64,000 nucleotides of DNA from Gallaecimonas kandeliae (GTDB taxonomy: Bacteria; Pseudomonadota; Gammaproteobacteria; Enterobacterales; Gallaecimonadaceae). Below are positions 16,499-24,883 of this stretch, in pieces. Position 1 is the first letter of the stretch. Each line of letters begins with the position of its first letter. Location: the NCBI RefSeq assembly GCF_030450055.1, contig NZ_CP118480.1:2011415-2075414 (forward strand), in the 5' to 3' direction. Below the pieces are notes generated by a model that had not been told where the DNA came from, ran no database searches, and was given only the letters and a program-made list of their open reading frames with translations. Made by a program: the position numbers and the translations under genes.

Positions 16499-16764
16499 GG
16501 CAAACTAAAAGACCGGCAGCCGCTGCTGTAACCGGGCAAGGCTGCCAACCTGCATCCCATCGAAGCGTTGCGCTATGAGTGAGGCAAACTAAAAGGCCGG
16601 CAGCCGCTGCCTGTCACCGGGCAAGGCGGCCAACTTGCATCCCATCGAAGCGCTGCGCTACGAGTGATGCCAACAAAAAGGCCGGCAGCCACTGCCTGTA
16701 ACCGGGCAAGGCCGCCAACCTGCCCCCCATCAAAGCGCTGCGCTACGAGTGAGGCGAACAGAAA
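16454..16764 (+). repeat. tandem repeat of the permease gene's 3' end (about 85-bp unit, four copies)
   Basis: The end of the permease gene (from AAGGCGGCCAACCTG through the codons for HPIEALRYE and the TGA) and the following bases are repeated in tandem. Stop codons recur at 16496-16498, 16580-16582, 16665-16667 and 16750-16752, a period of 84-85 bases. Copies 2-4 each still spell the C-terminal residues up to a stop, with a few substitutions, and each carries AAAAGGCCGGCAGCC-like sequence, the first arm of the terminator. Only the last copy is followed by a complete terminator. The unit looks like a slipped duplication anchored on the terminator arm. Confidence 0.9.
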
Positions 16765-16790
16765 GGCCGGCATTGCCGGCCCTTTTTCTT
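16765..16790 (+). terminator. intrinsic terminator of the MacAB-like operon
   Basis: Stem GGCCGGC / GCCGGCC, three-base loop, then CTTTTTCTT. It stands after the last copy of the 3'-end repeat. Confidence 0.9.
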
Positions 16791-16828
16791 TATCCCTTTG
16801 AGGCAATGCCTCACCACAGCACAGGCAT

Positions 16829-16852
16829 AAAAAAGGGCAGCCGAAGCTGCCC
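16829..16852 (-). terminator. intrinsic terminator for the 16888-17754 lipoprotein gene
   Basis: On the minus strand: stem GGGCAGC / GCTGCCC with a TTCG loop and six T. Confidence 0.85.
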
Positions 16853-16866
16853 TACCCTCTTCCTTG

Positions 16867-16889
16867 AGCGCCCTCTAGGGCGCTTTTTT
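16867..16889 (+). terminator. second plus-strand terminator-like hairpin
   Basis: Stem AGCGCCC / GGGCGCT, TCTA loop, then TTTTTT. It overlaps the stop codon of the convergent lipoprotein gene and backs up the upstream terminator. Confidence 0.75.
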
Positions 16890-17754
16890 ATTCGGATCTG
16901 TTGCCTTCGTCTTTGGGCGCGTTCATGGCCAGGCGGGTCTGGAACATGTCGCCCAGGTTATCCCAGTTGGCGGCGTCCTGGGCCCAGTAGTTGCCGCCGG
17001 CCTCGCCCTGCTTGAGGTGCATGCTATCGAGCATGGTGGTGGCGAATTCGCTTTCCTTCCAATAAGGCGTATGGAAATAGAGTATCGGCAGCTTGGCGCG
17101 CTGGGCCAGCATGGCCACCAGCTCCTTGGCCTGCTTGCCGTCACCTTCGGCACCTGTCACCACCAGATCGGCGGCAGACAGGCACTCTTTGAGCCCCAGC
17201 ACCTCGCAGCGCACCAGGGCGACGTCCTTCATGTTGTGGCGCAGCCAACTGGTGACCTTGGACTCCTGGGCCCCCAGGTAGAGGGTGGCCACCACGGCAC
17301 CCGGCTTGTAGACCAGGCCAGGCTGGCCAGACAGCAACCAGCCCACCATTTCCTGGAGGTTGTGGTGGAAGGACTGGAGCTCATAGCTGACCGGCACTGT
17401 GCCGAAGGCGATGTAGCGGCGGCCCTGCTGGCTGATGCCGGCGGCGGCCAGGGGCCTGCCTGTCTTGCGGCCCAGCACCAGCGGGAAGCTGTCTTTATTG
17501 GTGGGCACCATGAACTGGCTGTAACGCCCGGGGGCATAGTGCAGGGGCGCGTCCAGCAAGGTCATGGCCAGGGCCAACTGGCGTGGGCTCAACTCGTCTG
17601 ACAATGTGCCAGCCTTGGCCTGGGGCGTCGCCTCAGGTGCGGCCTTTTCCACCGTCGTTTCCGGAGCCTTGACCTGGGATCTGGCCTTGGGATTCGCATC
17701 ACAGCCTGCCAGCAGCAGTACCGCCACCAGGCCCGCACATATTGAAGTTTTCAT
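16888..17754 (-). CDS. lipoprotein of unknown function
   Basis: A 288-residue protein with a lipoprotein signal (lipobox LLLAGC, cysteine at about residue 18), so it should be lipid-anchored. A low-complexity linker rich in Ala, Lys, Pro and Glu follows, then a globular part with predicted alternating strands and helices (for example VVATLYLGAQESKVTSWL and LVVTGAEGDGKQAKELVAML), suggesting a Rossmann-like fold that may bind a ligand or receptor. I do not recognise the family. The ATG at 17754 is chosen over a GTG five codons upstream, since neither has a strong ribosome binding site. It is a monocistronic gene, divergent from the acetyltransferase/nitrilase gene. Confidence 0.7.
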   Translation of the reverse strand: MKTSICAGLVAVLLLAGCDANPKARSQVKAPETTVEKAAPEATPQAKAGTLSDELSPRQLALAMTLLDAPLHYAPGRYSQFMVPTNKDSFPLVLGRKTGRPLAAAGISQQGRRYIAFGTVPVSYELQSFHHNLQEMVGWLLSGQPGLVYKPGAVVATLYLGAQESKVTSWLRHNMKDVALVRCEVLGLKECLSAADLVVTGAEGDGKQAKELVAMLAQRAKLPILYFHTPYWKESEFATTMLDSMHLKQGEAGGNYWAQDAANWDNLGDMFQTRLAMNAPKDEGNRSE

Positions 17755-17915
17755 GGTGCCTGTCTTCACTTCTAGGGGCTGATGACAAACTAGCTCGCCT
17801 GGCGACCAGGCTGAATATCATCTCAAACTACTTAAGGCCGCGATCTGCCAAGTGTCTTTGTGACAAAGGCAACATTTTGGGTTAGCGTGGAAGGACGCTG
17901 GCCAGAGGAAAAGCC

Positions 17916-19436
17916 ATGAGCACAGATGATCTGATACTGAAAGTCCGCGAGCTCAACAAGGAAGATTTCCCCGCTCTCAAGGTATTGATGGACAAGGTTT
18001 ACCCCGACATCGGTGGCTCCTGGCCAAGACACACCATCGCCACCCTTATCGACCAGTTTCCCGAAGGGCAGATCTGCATCGAAGACCAGGGCCAGTTGGT
18101 GGCCGTGGCCCTCACCGTCCAGGTCGACTACAAGCGTTTTTCCAACCCCCACACCTACGACGACCTCATCACCAACCGCATGACCATAGCCCACGACGAG
18201 GACGGCGACGCCCTCTATGGCCTGGACATCTTCATCGACCCCGAATACCGCGGCTACCGCCTGGGGCGCCGCCTCTACGAGGCCCGCAAGGAGCTGTGCC
18301 GGGGCCTGAACCTGCGCGCCATCCTGGCCGGCGGGCGCATCGTCAACTACCACCTGCACGCCGACAACCTGAGCCCGGCCCAATACATAGAGGAAGTGGA
18401 CCGCAAGGCCATCTACGACCCCATCCTCTCCTTCCAGCTGGCCAACGACTTCCAGGTCAAGCGCCTGCTGCGCCAGTACCTGCCGGAGGACAAACGCTCC
18501 CAGGGCTACGCCACCTTGCTGGAATGGTCCAACATCCTCTTCGACCCCGAGGAAAAGCCCCTCAGCCAGAAGCGCCAGGTGCGCATCGGCGCCGTGCAGT
18601 GGCAGATGCGCGAGTTCCACAGTGCCGAGGCGGTGCTCAAGCAGGTGGAATACTTCGTCGACGCCGTCTCCGACTACAAGTCCGACTTTGTGGTCTTCCC
18701 CGAATTCTTCAACGCGCCGTTGATGGGTCTGGCCAACACCACCCAACAGCAGGAGGCCATCCGCTACCTGGCCAGCTTCACCGACCACTTTCGCCAACAG
18801 CTCTCCCAGATGGCGGTGAGCTACAACATCAACATCATCACCGGCTCCATGCCGCTGCTGGAAGGCAAGGAGCTGTTCAACGTCGCCTACCTCTGCCGCC
18901 GCGACGGCTCCACCGAGGTGCAGTACAAGCTGCACATCACCCCCCACGAGCGCCGCGACTGGGTCATAGAGGGGGGCCATGCGGTGGCGGCCTTCGACAC
19001 CGACGCCGGCAAGGTGGGGATCCTCATCTGTTACGACGTGGAGTTCCCTGAGCTCGGCCGCATCCTCGCCGACCAGGGCCTGGAGGTGCTCTTCGTGCCC
19101 TTCTGGACAGACACCAAGAACGCCTACCTGCGGGTGCGCCACTGCGCCCAGGCCAGGGCCATCGAGAACGAATGCTACGTGGTGGTGTGCGGCTCTGTCG
19201 GCAACCTTCCCCAGGTGGAAAGCCTGGACGTGCAGTACGCCCAGTCCGCCGTGTTCAGCCCGTCCGATTTCGCCTTCCCCCATGACGCCGTCATGGCCGA
19301 GGCCACCCCGAACACCGAGATGATCCTCTTCTCGGACCTGGATCTCGACCGCCTCAAGGTGGTGCGCTCCGAAGGCTCGGTGCGCAACCTCAAGGACAGG
19401 CGCCGCGATCTCTTTACCCTGACCCTGCACAACTAA
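17916..19436 (+). CDS. bifunctional GNAT acetyltransferase / carbon-nitrogen hydrolase
   Basis: A 506-residue fusion. Residues about 8-210 form a GNAT domain (acetyl-CoA loop at DPEYRGYRLGRRLYEARKE). Residues about 225-495 form a nitrilase-superfamily domain with the Glu-Lys-Cys triad visible as Glu in VVFPEFF, Lys in VQYKLHITPHE and Cys in GILICYDVEFPE. This architecture is known in many Gammaproteobacteria as a hydrolase with an N-terminal acetyltransferase; the natural substrate is not established, but amidase activity on a small acylated amine is likely. It is followed nine bases later by a DsrE-like gene, probably in one operon. Confidence 0.92.
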   Translation: MSTDDLILKVRELNKEDFPALKVLMDKVYPDIGGSWPRHTIATLIDQFPEGQICIEDQGQLVAVALTVQVDYKRFSNPHTYDDLITNRMTIAHDEDGDALYGLDIFIDPEYRGYRLGRRLYEARKELCRGLNLRAILAGGRIVNYHLHADNLSPAQYIEEVDRKAIYDPILSFQLANDFQVKRLLRQYLPEDKRSQGYATLLEWSNILFDPEEKPLSQKRQVRIGAVQWQMREFHSAEAVLKQVEYFVDAVSDYKSDFVVFPEFFNAPLMGLANTTQQQEAIRYLASFTDHFRQQLSQMAVSYNINIITGSMPLLEGKELFNVAYLCRRDGSTEVQYKLHITPHERRDWVIEGGHAVAAFDTDAGKVGILICYDVEFPELGRILADQGLEVLFVPFWTDTKNAYLRVRHCAQARAIENECYVVVCGSVGNLPQVESLDVQYAQSAVFSPSDFAFPHDAVMAEATPNTEMILFSDLDLDRLKVVRSEGSVRNLKDRRRDLFTLTLHN

Positions 19437-19445
19437 GGAAAGTCC

Positions 19446-19940
19446 ATGCTCAGCATCGCCCTGGCGGCCGCCACCACCATGGGGCCCATCATCAAAGATT
19501 ACGGCCCCGTCTTCACCGTCAAGCACGCAGCCCCCCTGCCGGCCGGCGTGCACCTGAAGGCGGTCTTCGACATCATCGAGGCTCCGGCCCCCGGCGAGCT
19601 GGACCGCCGCCTCGAATCCGTGGCCCGCTACCTCAACATGCACGCCCAGGTCGGCCTCAAGCCGAAAGACATGGAGCTGGCGGTGGTGCTGCACGGCCCC
19701 GCCACCCGCCATGCCCTGTCAGACGCCGCCCATGAAAAGCGCTTCAAGGAAAAAGACGGCTCGGCGGCCCTGCTCGACGAGCTGGCCAAGGCCGGGGTCA
19801 AGATCTACGTCTGCGGCCAGGCCTACGCCGCCCACGACTACGGCGACGAGGAGCTGCGCGGGGACGTCACCAAGGCGCTGTCGGCCCTTACCGAACTGAC
19901 CATACTGCAGCAGCAGGGCTACAGCCTGCTGACCCCCTGA
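19446..19940 (+). CDS. DsrE/DsrF-like family protein
   Basis: A 164-residue DsrE-family protein. The core pattern is present: FDIIEAPAPGELDRRLESVARYLN, then MELAVVLHGPATRHAL, then VKIYVCGQAYAAHDY, the last containing a conserved-position cysteine, which in this family can carry persulfide sulfur. The first dozen residues are hydrophobic but do not form a convincing signal peptide. It follows the nitrilase fusion closely and is separated by a terminator from the convergent cytochrome genes. A sulfur-related role would fit the neighbouring thiosulfate dehydrogenase-like genes, but that is inference. Confidence 0.8.
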   Translation: MLSIALAAATTMGPIIKDYGPVFTVKHAAPLPAGVHLKAVFDIIEAPAPGELDRRLESVARYLNMHAQVGLKPKDMELAVVLHGPATRHALSDAAHEKRFKEKDGSAALLDELAKAGVKIYVCGQAYAAHDYGDEELRGDVTKALSALTELTILQQQGYSLLTP

Positions 19941-19957
19941 GTCGCCTTCTCGGCCAT

Positions 19958-19984
19958 GAAAAAGGCGCCCTGGGGCGCCTTTGT
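19958..19984 (+). terminator. bidirectional intrinsic terminator
   Basis: Stem AAAGGCGCC / GGCGCCTTT with A run before and T after; it separates the DsrE-like gene from the convergent tsdA-like gene. Confidence 0.85.
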
Positions 19985-20973
19985 TATTGCGCTTTTGGCA
20001 TGTTGGGGGGCGACTGGCTGCCGAGGGGCGGCGCGCCGTCCAGGCTCTGGCCGTAGAATCCCTTGTGCTTGTGGAAAGCCTCCTGGGTCTTCTTGACGTC
20101 GCCGTTGAAGCGCGGGTCCTGGGGCCTGTCGTGGCTGTCGATGAAGGCGGCCAGATCCCAGGCCTGCTGCTCGGTCAGCTGCAAGGCCTTGCCCAGCGGC
20201 ATATTGGCGTGCAGGAAGGCCGCCGCCGTGTCCACCCTGTGCATGCCGGCGCCCCAGTTGAAGCTCTGTGCGCCCCAGAGCGGCGGCAACACTGTGCTGC
20301 CGCCCATCTGCTGGCCCTGGCCGTCGACGCCGTGGCAGAAGGCGCAGTGCTGGGCATAAAGGGCCTTGCCGGCCTGGCGGTCACCACCGTTGTCCGGCGC
20401 CTTGAGCACCGGGTAGCCCCGGCCAGGCAACTTCGAAAGCGCCTTGGAGTCCATCCCCGCCAACGCCTTGGGCAAGGTGAAGTCCTTGTCCAGGCCGCCC
20501 TTGAGCAGCTGCTCGTCGCTGAGTTCCGGCACCGCCTCGGCACTGCCCTTGCTGTCCAGCAGGCCGCCCATGCCCAGCCAGTAGGCATAGGCGGACATGG
20601 CCACCAGCTCGGGGCTGTCGTGGGGCGGCGCCTTGCCGTTCATCGAGTACTGGAAGCAGCCCTGCAGGCGCTCTTCGAAGGTGTTTATCTTCTTGTTTTT
20701 CTTGCGGTAAGCCGGGTACGCGAACCAGGCGCCCCAGAGCGGCGCCGCGTCTGCCTTGCGCCCCGCGTCCATGTGGCAATTGACGCAGTTGAGGTTGTTG
20801 CCCACGAACTTGCCGCGCAATTGCTGGCTGTCCACGAACAGCTTGTAGCCGAGGCGCACCTTGTCGCCGAAGGCGCCGGCGGGGACCTTATCCAGGGTTC
20901 TGGGCGTAATGGGCTTGTCCTCGGCCCTTGCCAGCAGCGCCGGCAACAGCAATATCAGGTATCGCAGTTTCAT
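19984..20973 (-). CDS. tsdA: diheme cytochrome c, thiosulfate dehydrogenase/tetrathionate reductase TsdA-like
   Basis: A 329-residue periplasmic diheme cytochrome c with a signal peptide (residues 1-17). Heme sites are CVNCH (residues 63-67) and CAFCH (210-214). The surroundings NNLNCVNCHMDAGRK and RLQGCFQYSMNGKAPPHDS match the TsdA family. Cys106 in the second segment lies 43 residues after the first heme cysteine, the same distance as between Cys53 and the axial ligand Cys96 of the Allochromatium vinosum enzyme, so it is the expected unusual heme ligand. TsdA joins two thiosulfates to tetrathionate, or does the reverse. The adjacent diheme cytochrome gene (TsdB-like) is its likely electron partner. 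Confidence 0.88.
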   Translation of the reverse strand: MKLRYLILLLPALLARAEDKPITPRTLDKVPAGAFGDKVRLGYKLFVDSQQLRGKFVGNNLNCVNCHMDAGRKADAAPLWGAWFAYPAYRKKNKKINTFEERLQGCFQYSMNGKAPPHDSPELVAMSAYAYWLGMGGLLDSKGSAEAVPELSDEQLLKGGLDKDFTLPKALAGMDSKALSKLPGRGYPVLKAPDNGGDRQAGKALYAQHCAFCHGVDGQGQQMGGSTVLPPLWGAQSFNWGAGMHRVDTAAAFLHANMPLGKALQLTEQQAWDLAAFIDSHDRPQDPRFNGDVKKTQEAFHKHKGFYGQSLDGAPPLGSQSPPNMPKAQ

Positions 20974-20981
20974 GGCGCCTC

Positions 20982-21569
20982 CTATTTCAGCGATGCAAAG
21001 TAATGGGCCACCGCCGTGACTTCCTCGGCGCTGAGCTTGCCGGCCAAGTGGGCCATGACGCCGTCGGGGTCGCCCTTGCGGGTGCCCTGCTGCCAGGCCC
21101 TGAGCTGGTTCTCAAGGTATTGCTGCTGTTGGCCGGCCAGGCGCGGGAAGATGCCGCCGCCGATGCCGGAGGGGCCGTGGCAGCTGACGCAGGACGGCAG
21201 CTCCCTCGACCAGTCCCCTTGGTAGGCCAGCTTCTCGCCAATGCCCTCGATGACCGGCTGCTCGCCGCGCTTGTGCAGGGGCGGCTCGGCCACCTTCTGG
21301 CCGGCGAAATAGTCGGCCAGCTCCTGGACGGCGTCGCCCTGCACCATGGCCGCCATGGGCTGCATGATGGGGTTCTGGCGGGAACCGGCCTGGAAGAGGT
21401 GCAATTGATTGGCCAGGTACTGGGCCGATTGGCCCGCCAGGCGCGGGCCAGCGGGATCTATGCCCTGGCCGTCGCTGCCGTGGCAGCTGGCGCAGAGCGA
21501 CAGCTGGGCCGGGGCCGCCAGGGCTTGGCCGGCCACCAGGGCGGCCAATAGAAAGGATGGAAAGCGCAT
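20982..21569 (-). CDS. tsdB: diheme cytochrome c, TsdB-like electron partner
   Basis: A 195-residue exported cytochrome c of the cytochrome c4-like/TsdB type. It has a signal peptide (about residues 1-18, ending ALA) and two CxxCH sites in repeated halves: LCASCHGSDGQG and SCVSCHGPSGIG, each followed by an LAGQ..QYL.NQL segment. I use the ATG at 21569, five bases after GGAGG. It precedes the tsdA-like gene by eight bases, so the operon order is tsdB-tsdA. In species with this pair TsdB takes electrons from TsdA and passes them to the oxidase or other acceptors. Confidence 0.85.
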   Translation of the reverse strand: MRFPSFLLAALVAGQALAAPAQLSLCASCHGSDGQGIDPAGPRLAGQSAQYLANQLHLFQAGSRQNPIMQPMAAMVQGDAVQELADYFAGQKVAEPPLHKRGEQPVIEGIGEKLAYQGDWSRELPSCVSCHGPSGIGGGIFPRLAGQQQQYLENQLRAWQQGTRKGDPDGVMAHLAGKLSAEEVTAVAHYFASLK

Positions 21570-21705
21570 CAAGCCTCCTTGGCTGGAACAGGCTGATCAA
21601 TCAATAGCACAAGTGCCCTGACACCGAGGGATTTCTCTTCCACCTCGGCACGGCTAAGGCCTCTTGCCCTGCCATAAGCCAGGTAGTTTTCACCCAGGCC
21701 GTGGC

Positions 21706-22036
21706 GGGGTCAAGCGGCCCTTTCCCTTGCCTTGATAGCGGGCTTTTCGTTTTGAGTCGGCAGCGGGCCTACCCGCCTTTTCTTTGCCTTGAGAGCGGGC
21801 TTTTCGTTCAATCGGCAGCGGGTCAAACCGTCCTTTCCTTTGCCTTGGGACTGGGCTTTTCGTTTTGAGTCGGCAGTGGGCCACCCCGCCTTTTCTTTGC
21901 CTTGAGAGCGGGCTTTTCGTTTTCAGTCGGCAGCGGGCCTACCCGCCTTTTCTTTGCCTTGGGAGCGGGCTTTTCGTTCAGTCGGCAGCGGGTCAAAGCC
22001 GCCCTTTTCTTTGCCTTGTTACAGGGCTTTTCGTTA
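21706..22036. repeat. 57-bp tandem repeat array upstream of rnb (six copies)
   Basis: GGGCTTTTCGTT recurs at 21740, 21797, 21853, 21910, 21967 and 22024, a period of 56-57 bases. Two variants alternate irregularly. In one the middle reads GGCAGCGGGCCTACCCGCC; in the other, GGCAGCGGGTCAAACCG. Each A-type unit contains a small hairpin (GCGGG CCTA CCCGC) followed by CTTTTCTTT, like a weak terminator. Copies 1-2 and 4-5 match as a larger 170-bp duplication. The array fills most of the gap between the divergent tsdB and rnb genes. Because 57 is divisible by three the reading frames stay open, but the resulting peptides are low-complexity and I do not call them genes. Confidence 0.92.
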
Positions 22037-22101
22037 TAGTGGGCGGGTTTTTCAGCGGCGCGGCACAAGGCGCGCCGGCACTTCCTTTTAGAGCGACCTT
22101 G

Positions 22102-24033
22102 ATGTTCAAAGACAACCCGCTGCTGGCCCAGCTAAAGGCCGAGATCCGCGAAAACCTCAAGACGGTGGAGGGCCAGATCAAGGCCTCCGACAAGGGCTTC
22201 GGCTTCCTGGATGTGGACGGCAAGGAATCCTACTTCGTGCCGCCCCCCTACATGAAGAAGGTGATCCACGGCGACAAGGTCAAGGCGGTGGTACGCAGCG
22301 AGAAGGACAAGGAAGTGGCCGAGCCGGAAAGCCTGCTGGAGCCGTCCCTGACCCGCTTCGTCGGCCGCATCAAGCAGCGCGACGACCGCCAGTACGTGGT
22401 GCCGGACCACCCCCTCATCAAGGACAGCATCCGCTGCCGCCCGGCCAAGGGCCTCAAGGTCGAGCTGGCCCAGGGCGACTGGGTGGTGGCCGAACTCAAG
22501 CGCCACCCCCTCAAGGGTGACAACGGCTTCAGCGCCGACATCCTCGAGAAGGTGGCCGACAACAACGACGGCTACGCCCCCTGGCACGTCACCCTGGCCC
22601 GCCACAACCTGCAAAAGGCCGCTCCCCAGTTCGACGGCGAACTGACGCTCATCGACGGCCTGGAGCGCCAGGATCTCAGCCATATTCCCTTCGCCACCAT
22701 AGACGCGGCTTCCACCCAGGACATGGACGACGCCATCTGGGTCGAGAAGGTCGAGGGCGGCTACCAGCTGTGGGTCGCCATCGCCGATCCCACCGCCTAC
22801 GTGGTGGCCGGCTCCGACCTGGACCAGGCCGCCGAGCTGCGCGCCTTCACCGTCTACCTGCCGGGCCGCAACGTCACCATGCTGCCGGAAGTGCTGTCTG
22901 ACGATCTCTGCTCCCTCAAGGCCGGCGAGAAGCGCCCTGCCCTGGTGGCCCGCACCTTCGTCGCCGACGACGGCACCCTGGGCGAAGACACCGAATTCAC
23001 CCCGGCCTGGATCGAGTCCCGCCAGAAGCTGGTCTACAACAACGTCTCCGACTGGTTGGAAGGCAAGGACGGCTGGCAGCCGGACGACGAGGCCCAGGCC
23101 GCCACCCTCAAGCTTCTGCGCGACTTCACCGAAGCCCGCACCGCCTGGCGCCAGGCCCACGCCCTGGTGTTCGGCGACAGGCCCGACTACCGCTTCGAGC
23201 TGGACCAGGACGGCAACGTGGTCACTGTCCATAGGGAAGAGCGCCGCATCGCCAACCGCATCGTCGAAGAGGCCATGATCGCCGCCAACGTCGCCTGCGG
23301 CCAGTACCTGCGCCGTCACGGCGGCATCGGCGTCTACAACGTCCACAACGGTTTCGAAGACGAGAAGCTGGAAGACGCCAAGGCCCTGCTGGCCCAGTAC
23401 GAGGTACCGGTGGACATCGACCAGGTGCACACCCTGGAAGGCTACGCCGCCATGCGCCGCTGGCTGGACGCCGAGAAGAAGCAGTTCCTGGACGGCCGTC
23501 TGCGCCGCTTCCAGAGCTACGCCGCCATCACCCTGGAAGCCGGCCCCCACTACGGCCTGGGCCTGCCCGCCTACGCCACCTGGACCAGCCCCATCCGCAA
23601 GTACGGCGACATGGTCAACCACCGCATCATCAAGGCCATACTCCAGGGTGAGCAGGTCGCCAAGCCCAAGGAAAGCCTGGCCGAGCACCTCTCAGAGCAC
23701 CGCCGCCTCAACCGCCTCGCCGAGCGCGACATGGGCGACTGGCTCTATGTGCGCTGGCTGGGGCCCGAGGCCGGTACCGAGACCCGCTTCGACGCCGAGA
23801 TCATCGACGTCAACCGCGGCGGCATGAAGGTGCGGCTGGTGGACAACGGCGCCGTGGCCTTCGTACCCGCCTCCCAGATCCACGACGTCAAGGCCGAGCT
23901 GGACGTCAACTTCGAGGCCGGCACCATCCTCATCAAGGGCGAGGAGAGCTACAAGCTGGCCGACCTTATCCAGGTGCAGCTCACCGAGGCCAACGAAGAC
24001 ACCCGTTCCCTGGTGGCCAAGCCTGCCAAGTGA
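22102..24033 (+). CDS. rnb: exoribonuclease II
   Basis: Processive 3'-to-5' exoribonuclease (643 residues, matching the 644 of Escherichia coli RNase II). Domains in order: two N-terminal cold-shock/OB folds (about 1-170), the RNB catalytic domain (about 190-520) and a C-terminal S1 domain (about 555-640). The active-site aspartates are seen in TIDAASTQDMDDAIW. TSPIRKYGDMVNHRI near residue 500 is the conserved RNB end motif. I set the start at the ATG at 22102 (MFKDNPLL); the frame is open far upstream only because of the 57-bp repeat array. The intergenic repeats are therefore part of its upstream region and could affect its transcript. Confidence 0.96.
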   Translation: MFKDNPLLAQLKAEIRENLKTVEGQIKASDKGFGFLDVDGKESYFVPPPYMKKVIHGDKVKAVVRSEKDKEVAEPESLLEPSLTRFVGRIKQRDDRQYVVPDHPLIKDSIRCRPAKGLKVELAQGDWVVAELKRHPLKGDNGFSADILEKVADNNDGYAPWHVTLARHNLQKAAPQFDGELTLIDGLERQDLSHIPFATIDAASTQDMDDAIWVEKVEGGYQLWVAIADPTAYVVAGSDLDQAAELRAFTVYLPGRNVTMLPEVLSDDLCSLKAGEKRPALVARTFVADDGTLGEDTEFTPAWIESRQKLVYNNVSDWLEGKDGWQPDDEAQAATLKLLRDFTEARTAWRQAHALVFGDRPDYRFELDQDGNVVTVHREERRIANRIVEEAMIAANVACGQYLRRHGGIGVYNVHNGFEDEKLEDAKALLAQYEVPVDIDQVHTLEGYAAMRRWLDAEKKQFLDGRLRRFQSYAAITLEAGPHYGLGLPAYATWTSPIRKYGDMVNHRIIKAILQGEQVAKPKESLAEHLSEHRRLNRLAERDMGDWLYVRWLGPEAGTETRFDAEIIDVNRGGMKVRLVDNGAVAFVPASQIHDVKAELDVNFEAGTILIKGEESYKLADLIQVQLTEANEDTRSLVAKPAK

Positions 24034-24064
24034 TGGACGCTGATTGCCGCTCGGCGGCAGCCTG

Positions 24065-24092
24065 AAAAAACCGGCCCCCTGGCCGGTTTTTT
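24065..24092 (+). terminator. intrinsic terminator after rnb
   Basis: Stem AAAAAACCGGCC / GGCCGGTTTTTT around CCCT. Confidence 0.93.
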
Positions 24093-24883
24093 GTTGCCTT
24101 GGCCAGGCCCCCGCCCTCCCCGCTTGTTTGCGATTTGTGCAGGGGTATTTACCTAGGGGTTTCAGAGGCTTATTGTTGATGCTCGGCAAGGGTGAGCTTC
24201 GACAAATTCGTCAGGAACGATTGGGGCCGCCGAGGCTTGAACGTCGGAGGCAACGACGATGGCCCGCAGGGCGAAGACCATGGAAGGTCTGAGTATCACC
24301 GGATGGCCGAGCCGGAAGGCCCACCAGGGATGGGGCAAGAGTCGGGACCCATAGAAGGGGACTGTTTAGGAAGAACACAACGAGTCACGGATGACTGGAT
24401 TAGTGCATTCCAGGGGCGGTAGCGTGGGTTTTGGTCTTGCCTGGTAGTTTGCTGCTACAAGCGAGTCCCGAGTTGGAGCCGTCCATGGTGGTTCATTCCG
24501 GCTCGCCCTTCCAGAGGCTCGCGCGAAGCAGCATGAAAGCAGTGCTTTCATTTCTAGCTTCGCCCCAGCGGCACAGCTTGTTGTTTGCCGGTTCCCGCAC
24601 CGGCGGGCGGGTTCCTTTCTTGCTTGGCCAAAGAAAGGAACCGAAAGAAGGCCACCCCAGCGTTACGCTCAATCCGTGCTGTAAGCCGCTTGCCGGGCAC
24701 CGGTTCGTACGCGTGTCCCGACGAATACTCACCTGTTTCGCCATCCTTGGCTCAACTGCCCTCTCGCGGCTTCCATCCCGGCGCTTCACTTAAAGGGGCC
24801 CCAAGAGCCCTACCCCAGCAGGCACGGCTGACAGCCAGGAAGCTAGTCGCCCGTTCAGGAGCCATTACGGCCAGCACTGTGGC
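24093..24883. other. 790-base stretch without a supported gene, with a strong inverted repeat
   Basis: Between rnb and the integron integrase I see no convincing coding region on either strand; short frames are low-complexity and lack homology I recognise. Two clear inverted repeats stand out: ATGAAAGC AGT GCTTTCAT at 24533-24551, and a perfect 12-bp stem GGTTCCTTTCTT / AAGAAAGGAACC with a nine-base loop at 24610-24642. The second half has the look of the degenerate, multi-copy intergenic sequence found in several proteobacterial genomes. It could be an element remnant or a structured RNA. Confidence 0.6.

Noticed and set aside
16888-17754. Assignment of the lipoprotein to the ImpA-type metalloprotease family
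   Set aside because: The middle part vaguely recalls the N-terminal domain of such proteins, but no HExxH zinc motif is present, so it is left as unknown.
21706-22036. CRISPR array
   Set aside because: The repeats are directly adjacent with no unique spacers between them, and no cas genes are nearby.
21823-22068. Proteins with 19-residue repeats encoded by the 57-bp array on either strand
   Set aside because: The frames are open only because the unit is a multiple of three. No ribosome binding site or recognisable domain is present, and the plus frame runs into rnb, whose own start fits the family length.
24192-24422. 76-codon frame between rnb and intI
   Set aside because: It has no ribosome binding site or known similarity, and its composition is like the surrounding non-coding DNA.
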